Positions 25,135-34,160 of a stretch of DNA of 64,000 nucleotides are shown in pieces. Source of the stretch: Pedobacter namyangjuensis (GTDB taxonomy: Bacteria > Bacteroidota > Bacteroidia > Sphingobacteriales > Sphingobacteriaceae); assembly GCF_003313325.1 (NCBI RefSeq), contig NZ_QMHQ01000002.1:682001-746000 (forward strand), given 5' to 3'. The translations under genes and the position numbers were made by a program. The notes under the pieces were generated by a model. It saw nothing but the letters and a program-made list of their open reading frames with translations, did no database searches and was not told the DNA's origin. The stretch's first letter is position 1. Each line of letters begins with the position of its first letter.

Positions 25135-25707
25135 TTAGCATGCGTTTATGCGCCTTGCAATTTCTGCGACCGCTAAAATCGCACTGGAACGAACATCCCC
25201 GATATCCGGCAGGCTTTTTAACTGCGTTGCGGGCGCCTTGGAAAGCCCAATTACACCTCCGCATTCCTTGAGCAGTTTTTTCGCCAGTTCTACCGACTGC
25301 CCGCTGCTAAGTCCTGCGCTGAAAAGCAAGGAGACCAGTTCTTCGTCGGCCAGAGAGGATGCGCCGTTTTTCTTTAGACGATCGATCGCAGCCATGCTCG
25401 CGTCTGAAGCTAAGGCGGCGGATAATCTCCGTTGCTGGGATTCTTGTGCTTGCACTGCAGTTTGCTCAGGCTGATCTAATTTAAGGTAGGCGGCGTGATG
25501 GCAGACCGAGGTTAGCGCCTCTATTGCCATAGGCAGGTCCCTTAGAAAAATTATGATCCGGTTTCGTAGAAAGGATCCGTCCCTCTGCCTTTCGCTGCAG
25601 CTAATCTGAAGAAAATTATGGCCTTTCATACCCTGTTTCAGATCAAAGAAATAATGCCTCATCGGATTTGAAGGAAAGGCCTCGCTGTACATCATTGTAG
25701 TTTCCAT
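25135..25707 (-). CDS. PUR-like domain fused to RadC helix-hairpin-helix domain
   Basis: Protein of about 190 residues from METTMMYSEAFPS (a longer upstream start is possible but adds an odd N-terminus). Residues about 10-75 resemble the PUR/DUF3276 nucleic-acid-binding fold (HYFFDLKQGMKGHNFLQISC, RNRIIIFLRDLPMAIEAL). Residues about 105-188 match the N-terminal domain of RadC (IDRLKKNGASSLADEELVSL, SVELAKKLLKECGG, LKSLPDIGDVRSSAIL). It stops where the JAB domain of a normal RadC would begin. The JAB half exists separately 3.3 kb downstream on the same strand. A DNA-binding role is inferred. Confidence 0.8.
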   Translation of the reverse strand: METTMMYSEAFPSNPMRHYFFDLKQGMKGHNFLQISCSERQRDGSFLRNRIIIFLRDLPMAIEALTSVCHHAAYLKLDQPEQTAVQAQESQQRRLSAALASDASMAAIDRLKKNGASSLADEELVSLLFSAGLSSGQSVELAKKLLKECGGVIGLSKAPATQLKSLPDIGDVRSSAILAVAEIARRINAC

Positions 25708-25773
25708 AACGATTGTAATTTGGTGAACAGCAAAGGTCGAAAGGAATAAAAAAATTACTCGGGACAAAAACGA

Positions 25774-25797
25774 TTTAAACGTTTAAAACGTTTTTAA
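25774..25797. promoter_or_regulatory. Palindromic candidate operator between divergent genes
   Basis: TTTAAACGTTTAAA (25774-25787) is a perfect 14-bp palindrome, followed at once by a second AAACGTTT-like unit (to 25797). It lies 67 bp before the start of the minus-strand PUR/RadC gene and 27 bp before the plus-strand zinc-ribbon gene, a good place for a repressor or a divergent promoter. Confidence 0.4.
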
Positions 25798-25823
25798 AAT
25801 GGATAAAAAACTGATATACAGAC

Positions 25824-26225
25824 ATGAACGCATTCAACCCACACTATCTTCCGTTCGAATGCCTACAATGCGGCAAGGAACTGCACGGCAGGCGGGACAA
25901 GAAATATTGCAACGATACCTGCCGGAATGCAGGGAACAGAAAACGGGTGCGAAGTGAGACCTGGTACGAGCCGCTGTTCGTCGCACAGATCAACACCATC
26001 CTCAAAAGGAACTACAAGATACTAAAAACCGAAGTGATCAGGCACAGCGGACCTACTTCGGTTGGCAGGTTTTACCTTGTCGACAAAAACTTCAGCTTCA
26101 AATACTACACGAGCATTCTCACCACAAGTTCCGGCACCTACCATTTCATCTATGACCATGGCTGGCGAGAACTGGACGACGGGAAAATCATGGTTGTCAT
26201 GAATCCAAAGCAGGCAGAACTCTAA
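25824..26225 (+). CDS. Zinc-ribbon hypothetical protein
   Basis: Protein of 133 residues. The N-terminus has a four-Cys zinc ribbon (ECLQCGKELHGRRDKKYCND followed by TC), then a basic patch RNAGNRKRVR. The rest (about 45-133) is of mixed strands and helices and not recognised. The ribbon plus basic stretch suggests nucleic-acid binding, perhaps as a regulator of the element. It is divergent from the PUR/RadC fusion gene. Confidence 0.75.
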   Translation: MNAFNPHYLPFECLQCGKELHGRRDKKYCNDTCRNAGNRKRVRSETWYEPLFVAQINTILKRNYKILKTEVIRHSGPTSVGRFYLVDKNFSFKYYTSILTTSSGTYHFIYDHGWRELDDGKIMVVMNPKQAEL

Positions 26226-26644
26226 GACCTAAACCTAAAAAGCCTGCCTACGGGATGAAAACCAATGTGCCCCACCAATATCTCCCAAAACAAAATAAAA
26301 AGAAAATCGACGGTCTTGCCGACAATGCCAAAACATATTTAAATTAATCTGCAGATCAACACCGACCACCCACAGGCGTAATGTTCCCGATACGCAGCAC
26401 GCAGGTCAATCTCCTTCCCCCCCCCAAACCAACCGACCGCAACAACGCCTCGCTTGCGCTACTTGCAACATACGAGGAATGGTCGGTCCGTTTGGCTTAC
26501 CGGCAAAAAACCTATCTTGCCCATACCGTCGGCATGAAACTATCATTTTAGTATTCCGGAACTTGGATTTTGCCCAGCAGTCACATAGTACAAAAGTATT
26601 TTAATGGGATTTTTTGCATATTTTAGATCAACGATATGCTGCCT
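26226..26644. other. Intergenic region at a composition change
   Basis: 419 bp with no supported gene. It includes a run of nine C (26417-26425) and a rise in G+C relative to the DNA to the left. It separates the accessory module of the element from the hydrolase gene. No repeat matching other sites in the window was seen. Confidence 0.45.
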
Positions 26645-27562
26645 ATGAAAACTATTATCCTGTCGGTGTTACTAGCGCTGACCAATGCCGGCCAATTCGG
26701 GCAAACCGACACCACCTTTAGCCAAACAGAAATAACCTACGATCGCCGCGACGGCACTTCGCTAACCCTTACTGTACTGAAGCCAAAAAAAGCAAATGGA
26801 AAAGGCATCATCAGTCTGCTCAGCGGAAATTTTGTTTCCGATCATAACTTGTTTGGACTATACCGGGACCGCGCCCTGCCGCTGGTCAATCACGGCTATA
26901 CGGTATTTCTTGTAATGCACCGGTCTGCCCCTCGTTTTGCACTCCCTGATATGCTTGAAGATGTGCAACGCGCCGTACAGTTTGTCCGCCACAATGCAGC
27001 AAGGTACCGCATCGATCCCGCGCACCTTGGCATAACCGGTACATCATCTGGTGGACACCTGGCGCTGCTCGCTGCGATGAGCAAGGACATAGCCGACCCG
27101 GCCAGCAAAGATCCAATTGCGAAGGTTTCCGCTAAACTGCAGGCCGTAGCGGTCTTCTGTCCTCCCACCGACCTGTTGAACTTTGGCAGTGCCGGCTACC
27201 ATCTTCCCGCGGACAGGCCCGCCCTTGTCGAAATCGGCGTACTCGGCGCTTTCAGCTATCGTTATTGGGACAGCGTTACGCGTACCTATCTGCCGATCAA
27301 CGAACGTGGCCAGCTCAGAAGAATAGACTCATTGATGTCCCCTGGGCAGGTGGCCGAAAAGCACGCCCCGCCTGCCTTGCTGATCCATGGAGATAAGGAT
27401 CAGCTGGTACCCATCCAACAATCACAGGCACTGGCCAGCAAACTCCAAAACCTACAGGTTCCAGTCAGGCTGGTTGTAAAATCAGGCGCAGGGCATGGAT
27501 GGAAGGATATGAATAAGGACGAAAAGGAATTTAACGCTTGGTTCGACCGCTACCTGAACTAA
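26645..27562 (+). CDS. Secreted alpha/beta hydrolase
   Basis: Enzyme of about 305 residues from MKTIILSVLLALTNAGQFGQ, a signal peptide; a second ATG 9 bp upstream is in frame. It has the alpha/beta-hydrolase fold of the esterase/dienelactone hydrolase type: oxyanion region LLSGNFVSDHN, nucleophile elbow GITGTSSGGHLALL (Ser), acid in IHGDKDQLVPI (Asp) and catalytic His in GAGHGWKD. It is likely periplasmic. The substrate is unknown; acyl esters are typical. It converges on the AI-2E-family transporter gene, with 11 bp between stops. Confidence 0.85.
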   Translation: MKTIILSVLLALTNAGQFGQTDTTFSQTEITYDRRDGTSLTLTVLKPKKANGKGIISLLSGNFVSDHNLFGLYRDRALPLVNHGYTVFLVMHRSAPRFALPDMLEDVQRAVQFVRHNAARYRIDPAHLGITGTSSGGHLALLAAMSKDIADPASKDPIAKVSAKLQAVAVFCPPTDLLNFGSAGYHLPADRPALVEIGVLGAFSYRYWDSVTRTYLPINERGQLRRIDSLMSPGQVAEKHAPPALLIHGDKDQLVPIQQSQALASKLQNLQVPVRLVVKSGAGHGWKDMNKDEKEFNAWFDRYLN

Positions 27563-27573
27563 GCTGCTACTGG

Positions 27574-28668
27574 TTACCCCCTTTTGCTTGTCCGGGAGAA
27601 CCTCGCCTTGATGTAATCCAGCAATGACGTCTTTGGTTTTTTAGGGTTTTCCGGCCCTATCAAGAAGCCATAGGGCTGCAGATGGGGATAGCTGTCGCAG
27701 ATGATCTTTGCCATGCCCAAAAGCGGAACGGCCAGTATCATCCCAGCGATCCCCCATACCAGTTCGCCAAGCACGATTGCCATTATGGTGAACAGCGGAT
27801 TGATGTTCACCTGCTCACCGACAACTATCGGCTCGAGTACGTAGGTTTGGATAAACTGGACCAGAAAATAAGTGACCAGCACACCGACAATCATTTTGCT
27901 GTCGCCTCCCTGGGCGACAACGGCAAGCACGGTAAGGCTCGTCCCGGTCAGGTTCCCGACAAACGGGACAATTTCCAGCAGGCCGCAAAGCACGGCAAAG
28001 AAAATCGCACTCTTGACCCCTACGATGCTAAAACCGATACCGTACATCAGCCATAGTATCCCGATCATTGCGGCCATCCCGCTGAGGTACTTCTGCGACA
28101 CCTTTCCTGCATCGTGGACCAGCATTGCCATATCCGGTCCCTCCTTTTTGGATACCAGCTTAAGGATAAACTTCTTGATATGCCCCCTCATGGAAAGAAA
28201 CAGGAACATATAAACCAGTACCAGTACCGTGTTTACCAGAATCCCTACCAGTCCCGCGGCGAAAGACAGGATCATGGTTCCCGACTTACCCTTGGTACCC
28301 TGCTCTATTGCCTGCTGCTGGGTATCCTTTTCGATCCCAATGGTCTGGTTGATCCAGGCTTTCAGCGATTCCAGCATCCCTACCATGCGCTGCTCCATGC
28401 TTTCCAGATTTTCGGCAAGGCTACCGAGCTGTATGGTAAGCAGCAGCACGATAAGCCCCATGGCCAGCACAAACACAAGAATGCAAAGCAGCGAGGCATA
28501 GGGTCTTGATATCCCCTTGCGCTCAAAAAAATTGCTCAGCCTGATAAAGACCATGGAAAGCACGGCAGCCAGGGCAACCGGTATCAAAAAAGGTGATGCG
28601 AAATAAAGGCCGGCAAATGCGAGCACAAAAAGCAACAGGGTATTTACCGACAGGCCAAGTTTTTCCAT
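27574..28668 (-). CDS. AI-2E-family transporter (PerM-like membrane protein)
   Basis: Integral membrane protein of 364 residues with about eight hydrophobic helices and the family layout: N-terminal helices (NTLLLFVLAFAGLYFASPFL), a soluble helical segment (LESMEQRMVGMLESLKAWIN), and the C-terminal PFVGNLTGTSLTVLAV and EPIVVGEQVNINPLFTIMAI motifs. I prefer the ATG at 28668-28666; the longer frame begins with GTG at 28707. The family includes proteins that export autoinducer-2 or other small molecules and some sodium/proton antiporters, so the substrate is open. Confidence 0.88.
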   Translation of the reverse strand: MEKLGLSVNTLLLFVLAFAGLYFASPFLIPVALAAVLSMVFIRLSNFFERKGISRPYASLLCILVFVLAMGLIVLLLTIQLGSLAENLESMEQRMVGMLESLKAWINQTIGIEKDTQQQAIEQGTKGKSGTMILSFAAGLVGILVNTVLVLVYMFLFLSMRGHIKKFILKLVSKKEGPDMAMLVHDAGKVSQKYLSGMAAMIGILWLMYGIGFSIVGVKSAIFFAVLCGLLEIVPFVGNLTGTSLTVLAVVAQGGDSKMIVGVLVTYFLVQFIQTYVLEPIVVGEQVNINPLFTIMAIVLGELVWGIAGMILAVPLLGMAKIICDSYPHLQPYGFLIGPENPKKPKTSLLDYIKARFSRTSKRG

Positions 28669-28812
28669 ACAGAAGGACAACAAAGCGCGGGAGATAAAGT
28701 TTAGCACAGGTGCGTTTAAAAAACCTGAACGCCACGCCGATGTTTTTTAGGCCGCTGAGGCTGGCAACCTTATTTTCAGAAACATACTTCCGGGTTGATT
28801 TGTTGACAGGAT

Positions 28813-29301
28813 ATGCCAAATTCGACAAAACCCTCCTACCTTGATTTCGATGCCTCCAATTACCCATGGAAAGCTGACATCGACTACAGAAAACACCCGG
28901 AACGATACCAGGTCGGCAAGGGCGAACAAGGCGTGCTGATCTGCGAACCATATAAAAGCGAAATAGGCCAGCATTGGCGGTTCCGCACACCTGAAATTGC
29001 CAGCAAGAGCAGCCAGACCATAATGGCAATGTTTCTCCGGTATTTAGGTGAGGGTGATTTCGTCGGCGCTGACATTGCAAGAAAATACCTGCAGATGGGT
29101 TATACCAGGGCCAGAAGATATGCCAATTATAAAGGAGGCCGGAAATATGATAAGGAAAATAATTACGATCTCCTGCAACGCGGCACAGGTTCGGAGCAAA
29201 AGGCCCAAGCAGCGAAAATATTCTACGAAAGCTATAAAAAAGCGGAGGCGGATCCTGTTTATGCCCAAATGAAAAAGGACTGGAAAGGTACAAGAGGCTG
29301 A
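28813..29301 (+). CDS. DUF4385-family protein
   Basis: Protein of 162 residues with the strongly conserved DUF4385 pattern: DIDYRKHPERYQVGKGEQGV, EPYKSEIGQHWRFRTPEIA, GDFVGADIARKYLQMGYTRA, ARRYANYKGGRKYD. Soluble, no signal peptide, function not established. It is divergent from the AI-2E transporter gene, with 144 bp between starts. Family members are widespread in bacteria as single genes, so it may be cargo. Confidence 0.85.
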   Translation: MPNSTKPSYLDFDASNYPWKADIDYRKHPERYQVGKGEQGVLICEPYKSEIGQHWRFRTPEIASKSSQTIMAMFLRYLGEGDFVGADIARKYLQMGYTRARRYANYKGGRKYDKENNYDLLQRGTGSEQKAQAAKIFYESYKKAEADPVYAQMKKDWKGTRG

Positions 29302-29641
29302 GCCGAAAAAGATATAGCGATACTGTCGGTACACCTTGTTCTCCTCACCGGATCGAAAACCTGCAAAGGTAACAGTTCGATCCGAACCGGGCAGTGGTAT
29401 TGTAATTCTACCGTTCCCACGCTTGGGTATCCGCCCCATTCGATGCCAAACGGCCTCCAAACTGTTATTCTTAAGCGAATCGTCCCGGGAAAGGCATGCA
29501 GAATTATAATCCGGCTCAGTCCTACCGCGTCCCGGTCTACGATGACTTCCCCCAAATATGAATTCCACCGCCCAATGTTGATAATTTCGCGAACAAAATT
29601 CACTTCGCCTTGTTAAATTAGCAAAACCAAAACAAAACGTT
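29302..29641. other. Intergenic region, no gene supported
   Basis: 340 bp after the DUF4385 gene. Reverse-strand frames cover it but have no recognisable composition, signal or family. No terminator or repeat stands out. Confidence 0.4.
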
Positions 29642-29992
29642 ATGCCATCCTACGAATGTATTTTATTCTTGGACAGCGAGCTGCTGTCCATCATAGAACT
29701 GAAGTTTATTTCGGTTGGCGGAAGCACCGGTACATATGCCAACAGGTGGTTCAGCATCAACAAAGCAACTAATGAGCTTTGTCCATTGGCATTGCGTTCA
29801 ATCGATTCCTCGCATGAGATCAGGGAATGCTATTTTGATCAGGGCTTCCTGAAATACAGCTCTACTTCTGGAACCTATATCGAAAAGTTCAACTCCGGGC
29901 AGCATAGCCTTGAACACCGAAAGGCCAATTTGTCCCCTGAAACAGCAATGATTATCGATAACCATATCCTGCAGTTGCCACAGGCGGTCTAG
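29642..29992 (+). CDS. Hypothetical protein, 116 residues
   Basis: Not recognised. Soluble, with a strand-rich N-terminus (YECILFLDSELLSIIELKFI) and a more polar C-terminal half. No signal peptide. The start ATG lies after an A-rich stretch typical of Bacteroidetes start regions. It is flanked by gene-less DNA on the left and by pseudogenes on the right, so it could also be a remnant. Confidence 0.45.
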   Translation: MPSYECILFLDSELLSIIELKFISVGGSTGTYANRWFSINKATNELCPLALRSIDSSHEIRECYFDQGFLKYSSTSGTYIEKFNSGQHSLEHRKANLSPETAMIIDNHILQLPQAV

Positions 29993-30214
29993 TAGCTACG
30001 ATTCTTTGCGCCAGAAAAGGAAATATCCCTAAGCTAAGCGAAAAGTTCCTGATCTGTACCTAATAGGCCATTAATTACAGGATAATAAAAAGGCAAAAGA
30101 CTCCAAAATCTTTTACCCCTTTTAGGGTTACAGCAAATCGGCCCAAACCCGCAAGACTATGAAAAGTTTTTGTCGCCTTACCAATCAAGCTTCACAAGCG
30201 TTACAGCCTGAGGT

Positions 30215-30602
30215 TTAAGTTGTACAGGAAGAGATCGTATCTTCTTCAATTACACGATGCTCACTGGTGGCAACCATTACCGGATCAAAAACGATAGTCC
30301 GCCTTTCATATTTGGATAATGTCTGAACTATGGCACTTACAAGTTCTGGGGTATGTACCATTCCAATCTTGATCGCATCAGGAACTACATCTTCCATTAT
30401 TGCTTCTATTTGTTCCACTAAGGCCGATACATCAAGAGCATAAATTTTTCTAACACTCTGGGTATTCTGTACTGGCAATGCAGTTAATACCGATGTAGCA
30501 TAGCAGCCCAAATCAGAGATCGTATTAATATCTGCCTGAATGCCCCCCACTTCCGTCGAAACCGGCTATGGTTAGGACCGATGGACAATGATATGTTTTC
30601 AT
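30215..30602 (-). pseudogene. thiD: Broken thiD (HMP/HMP-phosphate kinase) fragment
   Basis: From the ATG at 30602-30600 the frame reads MKTYHCPSVLTIAGFDGSGG, the start of ThiD. At the run of six G near 30545 the frame is lost. The other frame resumes at once as GGIQADINTISDLGCYATSV and continues through DAIKIGMVHTPELV and VFDPVMVATSEHRVIEED. It then ends at about residue 130, half the normal length of about 260. A one-base indel and a missing C-terminal half make it non-functional. It overlaps the thiE remnant by ATGA, as in an intact thiamine operon. Confidence 0.85.
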
Positions 30603-30960
30603 TTTAAAATTTCATTTTTTAGCTCATAAGCTGCCTTTTGAGGATTATCCGCCTGGCAGATTGCAGAAATAACGCCTATACAGTCCGCTCCAGCACCAAT
30701 GATCGACCGGACGTTTTATTTTTTTATACTTCCTATGGCTACCAGCGGTTTATCAGAAAGCTGGCGGATTAGTTGTACACCATCCAAACCCCACTCGGTT
30801 ACTGTATCTGTTTTGGTTGCTGTGCTTAGGAGTATATAAATGGCGTAACTATTTTGAAAAAAATCGAAGGGCGTAAATAGATGAAAATCAATTCGATCGA
30901 GGAAATTTTCATGAACGATTAAGTCAGCCAGTTAGCATCATCGCAGTTGCTCGCTTTGCA
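30599..30960 (-). pseudogene. thiE: Broken thiE (thiamine-phosphate synthase) fragment
   Basis: The C-terminal part of a TenI/ThiE-type protein is readable on the minus strand: EWGLDGVQLIRQLSDKPLVA, then IGSIKK, an in-frame TAA at 30718-30716, then NVRSIIGAGADCIGVISAIC and QADNPQKAAYELKNEILK up to the TGA at 30601-30599. The upstream half is recognisable only faintly and the left boundary is approximate. The stop in the phosphate-binding region and the poor N-terminus mark a decayed gene. Confidence 0.7.
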
Positions 30961-31205
30961 CGCATCACTATCATTTTGCCAACTTCGGTATATAAATAGG
31001 ATAGCAAAATATCTTTTCGGTTCAATTCTAAAATTTTTAAACCAGTTATTAGACAAGGTCGTCACTTGTTTTAGAAAATATGGGAGCAAAAAGAAAACCT
31101 TGCCAACATATCCTCGTCTATGACCATTTAAATTGACTTTCTAAAACATCTCGCCATCAAATCCATATCTAGCGTTTTTTAATGGAAATTGGCTATTAAT
31201 AAGAA
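30961..31205. other. AT-rich spacer after pseudogenes
   Basis: About 245 bp between the thiE remnant and the serine hydrolase stop. No gene or clear signal was seen. It probably contains further decayed sequence. Confidence 0.35.
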
Positions 31206-32600
31206 TTATTGATTAGCTGAACTCGATTTGATCGCTGCTTGAAGGCCAGATTTACCATCTTCGCTATCGGGATATAGCCTCAACAAAAATTTGAACAAGG
31301 GAATTGCCTCAATAGGACGCCTGTCTATCAGCAAAGCTGTATAAGCCCAATTGACCAAATCTCGCTCAGCAATTTTGTAGTTTGGATTTTTAGATAGAAT
31401 GGCGTCAAATACTTCACTTACGTTTGCAAAATCTTTAGGCTTAGATAACTGATAAAGTGGAATTATCGATTCGGGCAAATTTCCACCGTTCGATGCCTTT
31501 AACACGGGGTAGAAAAATCCTGCAATCTCAGATGCTAAGTTTTCCGGACCGATAGATTTCATATTGGTAAGTACGATTACAGAAAGCCCTTTCTCTGGGT
31601 AAATATAGAACCAAGATCGTGAACCTCCTATTCCTGCAATGGCCTTTGGGGTTATATTTCTCTTTGCAACCCAGCCCAAAGCCCACGCACCTACTGTGCC
31701 ATCGTTAAGTTTTTCAGGAGTCCACATCTCATCAATTGACTTGTTAGAATTTAGCAGCTTTCCAGTTTGCAGTGCCACTAGCCATTTCGCCAGCTCATCG
31801 GCCGAACAATTAATGCCCGAGGTTGCTCGTATTTCAGGAAACTCTTCCCAAGTACGCTCCAAGGTCTGCCCTTTGACAAAATTGCGACTATTGGTTTTAG
31901 AGATGGTATAGGTTGGGGCCTTGTTGATAATAATATCTCTCGAATCTCCGAAAGAGGCATGCAACATTCCACTGGGTTTGAATTGTCGCTGTTTAACAAA
32001 CTCTTCAAAAGGAAGTCTGCTAATTTTTTCTATGATTTGACCAAGAAGTACGTAATTAGTTTGATTATAGGAAGTTTGCCCGCCTTCCTTAAATTCCATT
32101 GGCATCTCCTTTGTTTTCTGCCAAGCCTCCTCAAATTTGAGTCCCATTACAAAACCCCCACGCCTGGTATCTATAAAATTGGGAATACCCGAGGTGTGGT
32201 TAAGCAGACTTTTAACCTTGATATTCCTCCATCCTAGAGGCAAACTATCCAAATAGTCCCCTACAGGCTTCGTAATATCTAGTTTGCCATCCTCTACCAG
32301 CTGCATGACAGCTACGCCCGTAAACGATTTGGTGGCCGAGTTAATGGAAAACAACGTTTGCTTATCTACACCAACCTTGTGTTCAATATTGGCCAAGCCG
32401 TAAGCTTCGGAAAATATAATTTTTCCATCCTTAATCAATACTGCCTGAATCCCAGGTATTTTTCTAATAATCATTTCTGATTTAATAAAAGACCTGATGG
32501 AATCCAATTTGGTTTGAGCCTGAGCTGTAAAAGTTGTTATTATTAACAGTAAAAAAATTAAGGCGGTATTTTTTTGGGAATATTTTTTTCTCAGTCTCAT
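31206..32600 (-). CDS. Secreted serine hydrolase (class C beta-lactamase family)
   Basis: Enzyme of 464 residues: a signal peptide (ALIFLLLIITTFTAQAQ), then a beta-lactamase/D-Ala-D-Ala carboxypeptidase-like domain. The SxxK motif is in INSATKSFTG, and the second motif region is TSYNQTNYVLLGQIIEK, where the usual YxN reads YNQ. HSGI-like and GIGGSRSW elements follow. The C-terminal 100 residues, with a helical repeat-like part (YTALLIDRRPIEAIPLFKFL), look like a TPR tail. Such proteins are usually peptidases or esterases, and true antibiotic hydrolysis is not implied. It is AT-rich compared with the alcohol dehydrogenase gene next to it. Confidence 0.88.
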   Translation of the reverse strand: MRLRKKYSQKNTALIFLLLIITTFTAQAQTKLDSIRSFIKSEMIIRKIPGIQAVLIKDGKIIFSEAYGLANIEHKVGVDKQTLFSINSATKSFTGVAVMQLVEDGKLDITKPVGDYLDSLPLGWRNIKVKSLLNHTSGIPNFIDTRRGGFVMGLKFEEAWQKTKEMPMEFKEGGQTSYNQTNYVLLGQIIEKISRLPFEEFVKQRQFKPSGMLHASFGDSRDIIINKAPTYTISKTNSRNFVKGQTLERTWEEFPEIRATSGINCSADELAKWLVALQTGKLLNSNKSIDEMWTPEKLNDGTVGAWALGWVAKRNITPKAIAGIGGSRSWFYIYPEKGLSVIVLTNMKSIGPENLASEIAGFFYPVLKASNGGNLPESIIPLYQLSKPKDFANVSEVFDAILSKNPNYKIAERDLVNWAYTALLIDRRPIEAIPLFKFLLRLYPDSEDGKSGLQAAIKSSSANQ

Positions 32601-32990
32601 ATAGGTGTCTTAAAAAGATATCGATTAGAGCGAAGGAGAGCTAAGATGTTACACTTACATACGAAGATTTTCGTATCTAAATTTTTAACAGTAATTGATA
32701 AAATTTTACACCTGTGCACAACTTGGTGCCCATATTAATTATTTAAGTTTCATAACTTACTCATCTAGTACCGATTGGATTAATAAGTAATCTGTAGGGA
32801 TGGAAAACACCTCCCTCCGCAAATGGTCTTGAGGCGGAACAAAAATCACCACGTAAAACAACAGCGCCTTCTATTAACCGCCGGTGAGTGCCTAAACAAC
32901 TTGGCCACCTGCGTTAAACACTGCGGGAGTACGGCCGGGTAAACCATTGATGATGCTTGTTGTTAAGCTTAGCAAACAAAAACATCAACC
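32601..32990. other. Divergent intergenic region
   Basis: 390 bp between the divergent serine hydrolase and alcohol dehydrogenase genes. Composition shifts from AT-rich to GC-rich within it, near 32800, which may mark the edge of an acquired segment. No gene, inverted repeat or recognisable promoter pair was found. Confidence 0.45.
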
Positions 32991-34070
32991 ATGGAAAAAA
33001 TAACAACAAAAGGCTACGGCGCATCGGGCTCGCTGATCGGAGGAAAAACCTTGGAACCAATGGAATTTGAACGCGATCAGCCCAAAGCGGACGAACTGCT
33101 GATAGCGGTACTTTATTGCGGGGTCTGCCACTCGGACCTCCACCAGGTCAACAATGACTGGAAAAATACGATATACCCATGTGTTCCTGGGCACGAGATC
33201 ATCGGGAAGGTCATCAGTACCGGGCCTTCAGTCATCAGGTTCAAGGCCGGGGATATTGTAGGCGTAGGCTGCATGATTGACTCCTGCAGGACCTGCGCCC
33301 CATGCACAGAAGGGGAAGAACAGTTCTGCGAAGGTCCGCATGGTCAGACCATGACCTATAATGGCTACTGGAAACCCGATCCGGGGTACAATACCTTTGG
33401 AGGCTACTCGAGCAACATTGTCGCACAGGAAAAGTTCGTGATGCGCATACCCGAAAACCTTGACATCAAAGCTGCAGCGCCTATTCTCTGCGCTGGCATA
33501 ACCACTTACTCCCCGCTGAAAAGATTCGGTGTAAAGGCCGGCCACAAGGTAGGGATAATCGGCATCGGAGGACTAGGCCACATGGGCATAAAAATCGCCA
33601 AGGCCATGGGCGCATCGGTTACGGCTATTACCACCAGCGAAGAAAAACGTTCGGCCGCACTGGAACTGGGCGCTGACCAGGTAATCGTTTCCACCAACCA
33701 GCAGGAAATGGAAAGCGCCTGCGCAAAATACGATTTTCTGCTGGCCACCATTCCCTATGCCTTTGAGCTGAACGACTATACCCCCCTGCTGCGCAGAAGG
33801 GGCGCACTGGTGACCGTAGGACTGCTCGGTCCCTACAAGTCACCGACCAATAACATGGAAGTGGCAAAGCTTTCCACCACTGTTGGCGGATCGCTGATCG
33901 GCGGAACTACCGAAACCCAGGAAGTGCTGGACTTCTGCGCACAGCATCAGATCCTGCCGGACACCGAAATGATAGACATCAAGGATATCAATAGCGCATT
34001 CGACAAGCTTAAGGATGAGGAGGTAAGGTTCCGCTATGTGATCGATATGTCAACCCTCGGCAAACAATAG
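32991..34070 (+). CDS. Zinc-dependent NAD(P) alcohol dehydrogenase (YahK/CAD-like)
   Basis: Medium-chain dehydrogenase/reductase of 359 residues. Catalytic zinc ligands are Cys46 (YCGVCHSDL) and His68/Glu69 (PGHEIIG); structural zinc ligands are Cys99, 102, 105 and 113 (DSCRTCAPCTEGEEQFC). The dinucleotide-binding loop is GIGGLGHMGIKIAKAMG. Sequence style fits the cinnamyl-alcohol/YahK aldehyde reductase group, which usually uses NADPH to reduce aldehydes. That makes a role in aldehyde detoxification likely but not certain. It is GC-rich, single, and followed by a terminator. Confidence 0.95.
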   Translation: MEKITTKGYGASGSLIGGKTLEPMEFERDQPKADELLIAVLYCGVCHSDLHQVNNDWKNTIYPCVPGHEIIGKVISTGPSVIRFKAGDIVGVGCMIDSCRTCAPCTEGEEQFCEGPHGQTMTYNGYWKPDPGYNTFGGYSSNIVAQEKFVMRIPENLDIKAAAPILCAGITTYSPLKRFGVKAGHKVGIIGIGGLGHMGIKIAKAMGASVTAITTSEEKRSAALELGADQVIVSTNQQEMESACAKYDFLLATIPYAFELNDYTPLLRRRGALVTVGLLGPYKSPTNNMEVAKLSTTVGGSLIGGTTETQEVLDFCAQHQILPDTEMIDIKDINSAFDKLKDEEVRFRYVIDMSTLGKQ

Positions 34071-34118
34071 CAAACCATAGCTATACTTTCACCGGACGAT
34101 CTTTAAAAAAAGTACAGT

Positions 34119-34140
34119 GGCCTGCAAACTGCGGGCCTTT
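34119..34140 (+). terminator. Rho-independent terminator after alcohol dehydrogenase
   Basis: The stem GGCC-t-GCA / TGC-g-GGCC (34119-34137) with a 3-nt loop is followed by a short T-run, 49 bp after the alcohol dehydrogenase stop. Confidence 0.65.
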
Positions 34141-34160
34141 GTGCATTTTAGCGGACGGTT

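Noticed and set aside
26417..26425. Run of nine C as possible phase-variable tract
   Set aside because: It lies more than 200 bp from the next start codon with no frame or promoter element around it.
29044..29603. Two overlapping minus-strand frames opposite the DUF4385 gene
   Set aside because: They mirror a well-conserved plus-strand gene or cover non-coding DNA, and have no recognisable domain.
31206..32600. Possible beta-lactamase resistance gene
   Set aside because: Only SxxK is canonical, the YxN motif is altered and a TPR-like tail is present; this fits the broad serine hydrolase family, not a true beta-lactamase.
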